Shown here: piece after piece, positions 7,890 through 11,449 of the stretch
How the letters are laid out: the number at the start of each line of letters is the position of its first letter
Numbering within the stretch: position 1 is the stretch's first letter
From: Bacteroidia bacterium
GTDB lineage: Bacteria > Bacteroidota > Bacteroidia > Bacteroidales > Prolixibacteraceae
Assembly: GCA_025358395.1 (NCBI GenBank)
Contig: JANYJT010000210.1
Coordinates: 1 to 11,449, forward strand
DNA length: 11,449 bases
Direction: 5' to 3'
Notes under the pieces: generated by a model
What the model saw: the letters and a program-made list of their open reading frames with translations, nothing else
Told to the model about the DNA's origin: nothing
The model's database searches: none
Made by a program: the position numbers and the translations under genes

Positions 7890-9236
7890 ATGTCTCTTTC
7901 TGTAACACCATTAATTGTTAGTATTGCCTTTTCAGCCCGCATAAGGAAATATGCTGTTTCCAATAAACTCTCACATTGGGAAAAGCTTTTTAAAAATGCG
8001 TTGATTTTTTCAATTGTACTTTTTTCGGCGGATGTTATATTCTCTGATCAGGAAGTTACCAAATGGATATGGCATATTTATCTCCTTGGAATTCTGGTCT
8101 TTTCAATTCAACAGAATGAGCTGAGACCGATGCGGATGTTTGCATTTGCATTTCTGCCATATTTTTTGGTCTCATTGATAAGTGATCTGACAGAACTGAT
8201 TGGTCCGGTATTTTTCAAAAGTTATGAGGGCTATTTTAAAAATGGCGTAGCACTTTCGATTATTTGGCTGGTCGCTACCCTTTGGAGTCAAAACAGACAG
8301 TACAAAGCTGCCGAAAAGGAGCGCATTAAACGGGAACAGGAGGATGAGCTTAACAAGGCCATAGCCGCCAGAAAAGTCGAATTGGAAGTATTGGTGTCTG
8401 AACGAACGGCTGAACTCACCCATCAGAAAGAGGAATTGGAGCTCACTCTTGAGGAGTTGCGAAACACGCAGTCACAACTCATTCAGTCTGAAAAGATGGC
8501 TTCCCTGGGAGAGTTAACTGCTGGTATAGCGCATGAAATACAAAATCCGCTGAATTTTGTGAACAATTTTTCGGAGGTAAGCAATGAACTTCTGGAGGAG
8601 ATGCAGACAGAGATTGAGCAGGGTAATGGTGCGGAAGTAAAACAGATTGTGAAAGATTTGAAAAGCAATCTTGAAAAGATCAACCATCATGGTAAGAGGG
8701 CTGACAGCATTGTTAAAGCAATGTTACAACATAGCCGAAGCAGCACTGGCGTTAAGGAGCATATAGATATCAACAGGCTGGCGGATGAATTTCTACGATT
8801 GGCGTACCATGGTTTAAGGGCGAAAGACAAATCATTCAATGCCGGTTTAAAAACAGATTTTGACAGCACTCTTGGAAAAATCAATGTCGTTTCAGAGGAA
8901 ATAGGAAGGGTCTTACTCAATATATTGAACAATGCCTTTTATTCTGTTACTGAAAGAAAGAAAATGAAGTTGGAAGGTTACGAACCTGTTGTTTCAATCC
9001 GTACAAAATCGGTTGGTAATCATGTCGAAATCCTTGTGAGTGACAATGGTATTGGGATCCCCCAGAAAGTTTTGGATAAAATTTTTCAACCCTTCTTTAC
9101 GACTAAACCTACCGGCCAGGGCACAGGATTGGGATTATCTCTTAGCTATGATATAATCAAAGCCCATGGAGGTGACATCAGAGTGGAAACGAAGGAAGGC
9201 GAAGGTACTGAATTTACAATTGTATTGCCTCAATAA
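7890..9236 (+). CDS. Membrane sensor histidine kinase (HisKA + HATPase_c)
   Basis: The 448-residue protein has about four hydrophobic segments (36-51, 59-73, 83-104, 118-133) and no recognisable extracytoplasmic sensor domain, so the signal is probably sensed within or near the membrane. A long charged coiled coil (about 136-205) leads into the dimerisation domain. The H-box is LGELTAGIAHEIQNP, with phospho-acceptor His215. The ATP-binding domain has an N-box with Asn344 and Asn348 (NILNNA), the G1 motif SDNGIGIP with Asp385, the F-box FQPFFTTK, and the G2 motif GQGTGLGL at 409-416. All catalytic motifs are intact. The ATG at 7890 is the first start after an in-frame TGA at 7881. The gene lies 135 bp after the carboxypeptidase gene and converges with the REC-phosphatase gene, leaving 46 bp between stops. 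That response regulator is the nearest candidate partner; the pairing is inferred from position. Confidence 0.92.
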   Translation: MSLSVTPLIVSIAFSARIRKYAVSNKLSHWEKLFKNALIFSIVLFSADVIFSDQEVTKWIWHIYLLGILVFSIQQNELRPMRMFAFAFLPYFLVSLISDLTELIGPVFFKSYEGYFKNGVALSIIWLVATLWSQNRQYKAAEKERIKREQEDELNKAIAARKVELEVLVSERTAELTHQKEELELTLEELRNTQSQLIQSEKMASLGELTAGIAHEIQNPLNFVNNFSEVSNELLEEMQTEIEQGNGAEVKQIVKDLKSNLEKINHHGKRADSIVKAMLQHSRSSTGVKEHIDINRLADEFLRLAYHGLRAKDKSFNAGLKTDFDSTLGKINVVSEEIGRVLLNILNNAFYSVTERKKMKLEGYEPVVSIRTKSVGNHVEILVSDNGIGIPQKVLDKIFQPFFTTKPTGQGTGLGLSLSYDIIKAHGGDIRVETKEGEGTEFTIVLPQ

Positions 9237-9282
9237 TTATTGCAATTCAAAGGTAATAAAAGATTGATCCCGTTTAAGTTCC

Positions 9283-10461
9283 CTACCCATTAAAGGTTAT
9301 TCCCAGGAGAGTGATATCATCCGACTGAGGTGCATTTCCGACAAAATCATTGATGTCTGTGAATGATTTTTTAATCAATGCTTCAATTGGAAGGTCATGA
9401 TGTTGACTTAGAAAATTGATGAATTTTTCTTCTCCGTAGGCTGTATCTTCCTGGTTATATGCATCAATGACCCCATCAGTATAAAGTATAAGCTTGGCAC
9501 CTTTCTTCAATTCCAATTTTTCGGACCGGAAGCTGAAATCATCAAGGACACCAAGTGCCAATCCATCGGTCAATTCAACTTTGCTGATTCCGTCTGAAGA
9601 AATTAAAAACGGAGGATTGTGGCCTGCATTCACATAATCAACAATGCCGGTTTGTGTATCCAGTATTCCGTAAAAGACAGTTACAAACATGGAAGAAACA
9701 CTTTCCTTGCAGAGAAGATTATTCGCATAGCGCATGCATTCACTCACTGAATCGCCTTTGAGTCCGGTTGCACGAATCAATGTACGGCTCACAGCCATAA
9801 AAATTGCGGCCGAAATTCCTTTGCCGGAAACGTCTCCAATCACAAAACCAAGTCGGTGCTTATCAATCATAAAAAAGTCGTAAAAATCACCTCCAACTTC
9901 ATTTGCGGCAACCATTGAGGCATAAATATCAAAACTTGGTTCATCGGGGAATGGAGGAAATTTTTTGGGCAAGATGGCCTGTTGGATTTCACGCGAGATG
10001 TTCAGGTCGTAATGGATCGAAACCAATTGATCATGCTCAGTTAACCAGCGCCTTATGGTCAGTATTTCCATAAGAGTTTTATTGATGGTTATTTCGAGAT
10101 CTTCAAAATTTACAGGTTTAGTGATAAAATCAAATGCGCCCCTGTTCATAGCCGTCCTTATATTGTCCATATCGCCATAGGCTGAAACAATTACTGTTTT
10201 CAACCCCGGATTTTTCAATTCCTTTATTTTTGAAAGTAATGTTAACCCATCCATCTCCGGCATATTGATATCGGAAAGTACAATGCCAATTTCGGGGAAT
10301 TCAATAATTTTTTCAAGGGCTTCTATTCCGTTGAAAGCAAATTCAAAATCGAAAGTCTTTTCGCGTATATGGCGGCGGAATTTTTGCCGGATCATAGGTT
10401 CCATATCGGATTCATCATCAACCACCAATATTTTAATTCCGGATTGTACAGCTTGACCCAT
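9283..10461 (-). CDS. Response regulator with PP2C/SpoIIE-type phosphatase output (RsbU-like)
   Basis: The 392-residue cytoplasmic protein has an N-terminal REC domain (about 9-130): acidic pair Asp15/Asp16, phospho-acceptor Asp64 in LSDINMPEMDG, switch residue Ser93 and Lys115 in ITKPVN. A helical linker (about 130-165) connects it to a SpoIIE/RsbU-type PP2C serine phosphatase domain (about 170-390). Visible metal-site motifs are VGGDFYD (189-195, Asp192), GDVSGKG (209-215, Asp210), NAGHNPP (278-284), YTDG (327-330, Asp329) and SDD (380-382). All appear intact, so both phosphorylation and phosphatase activity are expected. Proteins of this design dephosphorylate a STAS-domain anti-sigma antagonist when REC is phosphorylated. 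A STAS gene lies divergently 409 bp away and a histidine kinase converges on the other side. The kinase-to-REC and phosphatase-to-STAS links are inferences from context. Confidence 0.92.
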   Translation of the reverse strand: MGQAVQSGIKILVVDDESDMEPMIRQKFRRHIREKTFDFEFAFNGIEALEKIIEFPEIGIVLSDINMPEMDGLTLLSKIKELKNPGLKTVIVSAYGDMDNIRTAMNRGAFDFITKPVNFEDLEITINKTLMEILTIRRWLTEHDQLVSIHYDLNISREIQQAILPKKFPPFPDEPSFDIYASMVAANEVGGDFYDFFMIDKHRLGFVIGDVSGKGISAAIFMAVSRTLIRATGLKGDSVSECMRYANNLLCKESVSSMFVTVFYGILDTQTGIVDYVNAGHNPPFLISSDGISKVELTDGLALGVLDDFSFRSEKLELKKGAKLILYTDGVIDAYNQEDTAYGEEKFINFLSQHHDLPIEALIKKSFTDINDFVGNAPQSDDITLLGITFNG

Positions 10462-10570
10462 AAATATATTTTTACTTTTTTGATTCAGGTTTTTAGTTAA
10501 TTATTGTCTTTCTCAAGGTATTTGGGAAAAGATTTCCGTCCTGGTTATTTATATAAACTAAATATATTTA

Positions 10571-10578
10571 TATTTTTG
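10571..10578 (+). promoter_or_regulatory. Possible -7 promoter element towards the STAS gene
   Basis: TATTTTTG matches the Bacteroidota -7 consensus TAnnTTTG exactly. No matching TTG -33 element is seen at the usual distance. It abuts the 12-bp palindrome at 10559-10570, which could be an operator. Transcription from here would give the STAS gene a leader of about 285 nucleotides containing the nested inverted repeat. The base composition makes a chance match quite possible. Confidence 0.3.
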
Positions 10579-10631
10579 ATTGATTGTTGCATAAAAAGAT
10601 ACTCTCCTTAAATGGATCAATTTCACTTTTA

Positions 10632-10669
10632 TATACTGTGCATTAAAATGCAGAATGAATTCCAGTATA
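10632..10669. repeat. Nested inverted repeats in the STAS gene upstream region
   Basis: The outer arms TATACTG (10632-10638) and CAGTATA (10663-10669) are perfect 7-bp reverse complements. Inside, TGCATT-AA-AATGCA (10639-10652) is a perfect 6-bp inverted repeat with a 2-nt centre, abutting the left outer arm directly. Ten bases on the right side remain unpaired. It could be a regulator-binding site or a small leader-RNA fold; AT-rich DNA makes coincidence possible. The match is to no riboswitch I recognise. Confidence 0.35.
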
Positions 10670-10870
10670 AGTTAAAATGAGGAAGAAACAGATATAAAAA
10701 TACACATAAAATAATCATCTAAAAAACAAGAGTAACGGAACTCAAACAAATTGGCCCTTTAATGGAGACAGTCAGGAAGAATATACTAAAGTAATTTTTG
10801 AAATCAGGGAATCGGCAAGACCAAGGTCGATAAATTTATTGACTTTATCTATTCCACAAAAGAAAATAGC

Positions 10871-11209
10871 ATGGACATTAAGAAGGAAAAAATCGGGAAT
10901 TATTCAGTTCTGTATCTCAAGGGAAAAGTCGAAACAATCCACTCTTCCGCTTTGGAGGAAGAGGTCAACCAACTGATTGATAGTGGGAAAAAAAATTTGA
11001 TCTTCAATTGCAGCGGAATGAATTACATCAGCAGTTCCGGATTAAGGGTATTCCTGGTTACACAAAAAAAAGTGGTTTCAATATATGGGAGACTTTATCT
11101 TTGCAATATGCAACCCGCTATTCAGGAAATTTTCAGAATATCCGGATTTTCGAATTTATTTAGCATTTTCGACACGCAGGAAAAAATCTTAGAACTTCAA
11201 GGACTTTAA
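10871..11209 (+). CDS. STAS-domain protein, anti-sigma-factor-antagonist-like (SpoIIAA/RsbV type)
   Basis: This 112-residue protein is one complete STAS domain: beta strands at about 11-20 (YSVLYLKGKV) and 42-48 (NLIFNCS), then the loop NYISSSGLRV at 51-60. In SpoIIAA/RsbV the equivalent loop is D-S-S-G with the regulatory phosphoserine after the Asp. Here the Asp position is Ser54 and the candidate phosphoserine is Ser55. Such proteins bind a serine kinase/anti-sigma factor when dephosphorylated and so free a sigma factor or other target. The REC-PP2C gene encodes a plausible phosphatase for Ser55. No RsbW-like kinase is in the window. The next gene starts 31 bp downstream on the same strand, suggesting an operon. 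The start is the only ATG that leaves the STAS fold complete. Confidence 0.88.
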   Translation: MDIKKEKIGNYSVLYLKGKVETIHSSALEEEVNQLIDSGKKNLIFNCSGMNYISSSGLRVFLVTQKKVVSIYGRLYLCNMQPAIQEIFRISGFSNLFSIFDTQEKILELQGL

Positions 11210-11240
11210 ATAATAGGCGTATATCACTGTAAATTTACCC

Positions 11241-11449
11241 ATGACAAAAATAAATGAAAATATTCCGGTTCCAGATCCTGAAAGCATTGGAATGCATGAA
11301 GGCACTCCGCCGAATAGTACAGATCTTATAAAATTCGCCAAGAAGCTTTCAAAGAAATACCGTGTTACCGGGGAGAAAAAATTTGATATGGATGATTACC
11401 CGAAAGATGCAAGCTCAGACTTGGGAGGAAACGGGAATGAGCTTGCCCA
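11241..11449 (+). CDS. Partial gene, probable polyphosphate kinase 2 family (N-terminus only)
   Basis: From the ATG at 11241 the frame is open for 69 complete codons to the window edge, so the C-terminus is missing. The first 27 or so residues are Pro/Glu/Asn-rich and look disordered. From about 28 the sequence KFAKKLSKKYRV (about 31-42), then GEKKFDMDDYPKD (44-56), resembles the conserved N-terminal segment of PPK2 proteins, where a basic helix precedes an RxxxYDP-like stretch. PPK2 enzymes transfer phosphate between polyphosphate and nucleotides. The Walker A (GxDxxGK) and Walker B motifs that would settle this lie beyond the window, so the assignment is tentative. The 31-bp gap suggests co-transcription with the STAS gene. 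Confidence 0.5.
   Translation, partial: MTKINENIPVPDPESIGMHEGTPPNSTDLIKFAKKLSKKYRVTGEKKFDMDDYPKDASSDLGGNGNELA

Larger units (their letters stand above)
10462..10870. other. AT-rich divergent intergenic region, no convincing gene
   Basis: These 409 bases separate the divergent REC-phosphatase and STAS genes and should carry both promoters and leaders. No start-bearing ORF of useful length was found. A frame open from 10710 to 10976 has no ATG, GTG or TTG before it runs into the STAS gene. A 12-bp AT palindrome (TAAATATATTTA) lies at 10559-10570, directly followed by a -7-like element, and a nested inverted repeat lies at 10632-10669. The region is unusually long compared with the other gaps here. 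Confidence 0.6.

Noticed and set aside
9231..9242. Palindrome CAATAATTATTG at the end of the kinase gene
   Set aside because: It is short and AT-only apart from its ends, overlaps the stop codon, and has no U-run after a stable stem, so it is not a convincing terminator.
10710..10976. Frame open upstream of and overlapping the STAS gene
   Set aside because: It contains no ATG, GTG or TTG before the STAS start and overlaps the clear STAS domain in another frame.

Overview
The window looks like a chromosomal segment of a Bacteroidota bacterium, plausibly Bacteroidales-like. The reasons are the AT-rich intergenic DNA, the near absence of Shine-Dalgarno sequences, 8-mers matching the Bacteroidota -7 element TAnnTTTG, and the protein families: a DUF5916 outer-membrane barrel, a lipoprotein with a Bacteroidota-type tandem transglutaminase fold, and a long M14 carboxypeptidase with a GATase-like tail. 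No RNA genes, CRISPR arrays, insertion sequences or phage genes were seen.

Left half (1-7754): cell-envelope and exported proteins. A transglutaminase-like lipoprotein (1-1923, minus, cut by the window edge) lies downstream of a DUF5916 beta-barrel protein (2039-4258, minus). A perfect 18-bp hairpin (4287-4336) sits just upstream of the barrel gene and probably isolates it from an unrecognised small ORF (4465-4890, minus). Divergent from these is a secreted M14 zinc carboxypeptidase (4986-7754, plus). All three large proteins carry export signals, so this half probably handles peptides or proteins in the envelope. No shared pathway can be proven.

Right half (7890-11449): signalling. A membrane histidine kinase (7890-9236, plus) converges on a response regulator whose output is a PP2C/SpoIIE-type serine phosphatase (9283-10461, minus). 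Across a 409-bp AT-rich divergent intergenic region lies a small STAS protein resembling anti-sigma-factor antagonists (10871-11209, plus). It is followed after 31 bp by the start of a gene resembling polyphosphate kinase 2 (11241 onward, cut by the right edge). The likely logic is a phosphorelay feeding partner switching: the kinase phosphorylates the REC domain, REC controls the PP2C phosphatase, and the phosphatase dephosphorylates a STAS protein. The serine kinase (RsbW/SpoIIAB type) such a switch needs is not in the window.

The main novelty candidates are the kinase/REC-PP2C/STAS/PPK2-like neighbourhood, the degenerate second core of the transglutaminase, the unrecognised Cys/His-containing small ORF, and nested inverted repeats in the leader region of the STAS gene.
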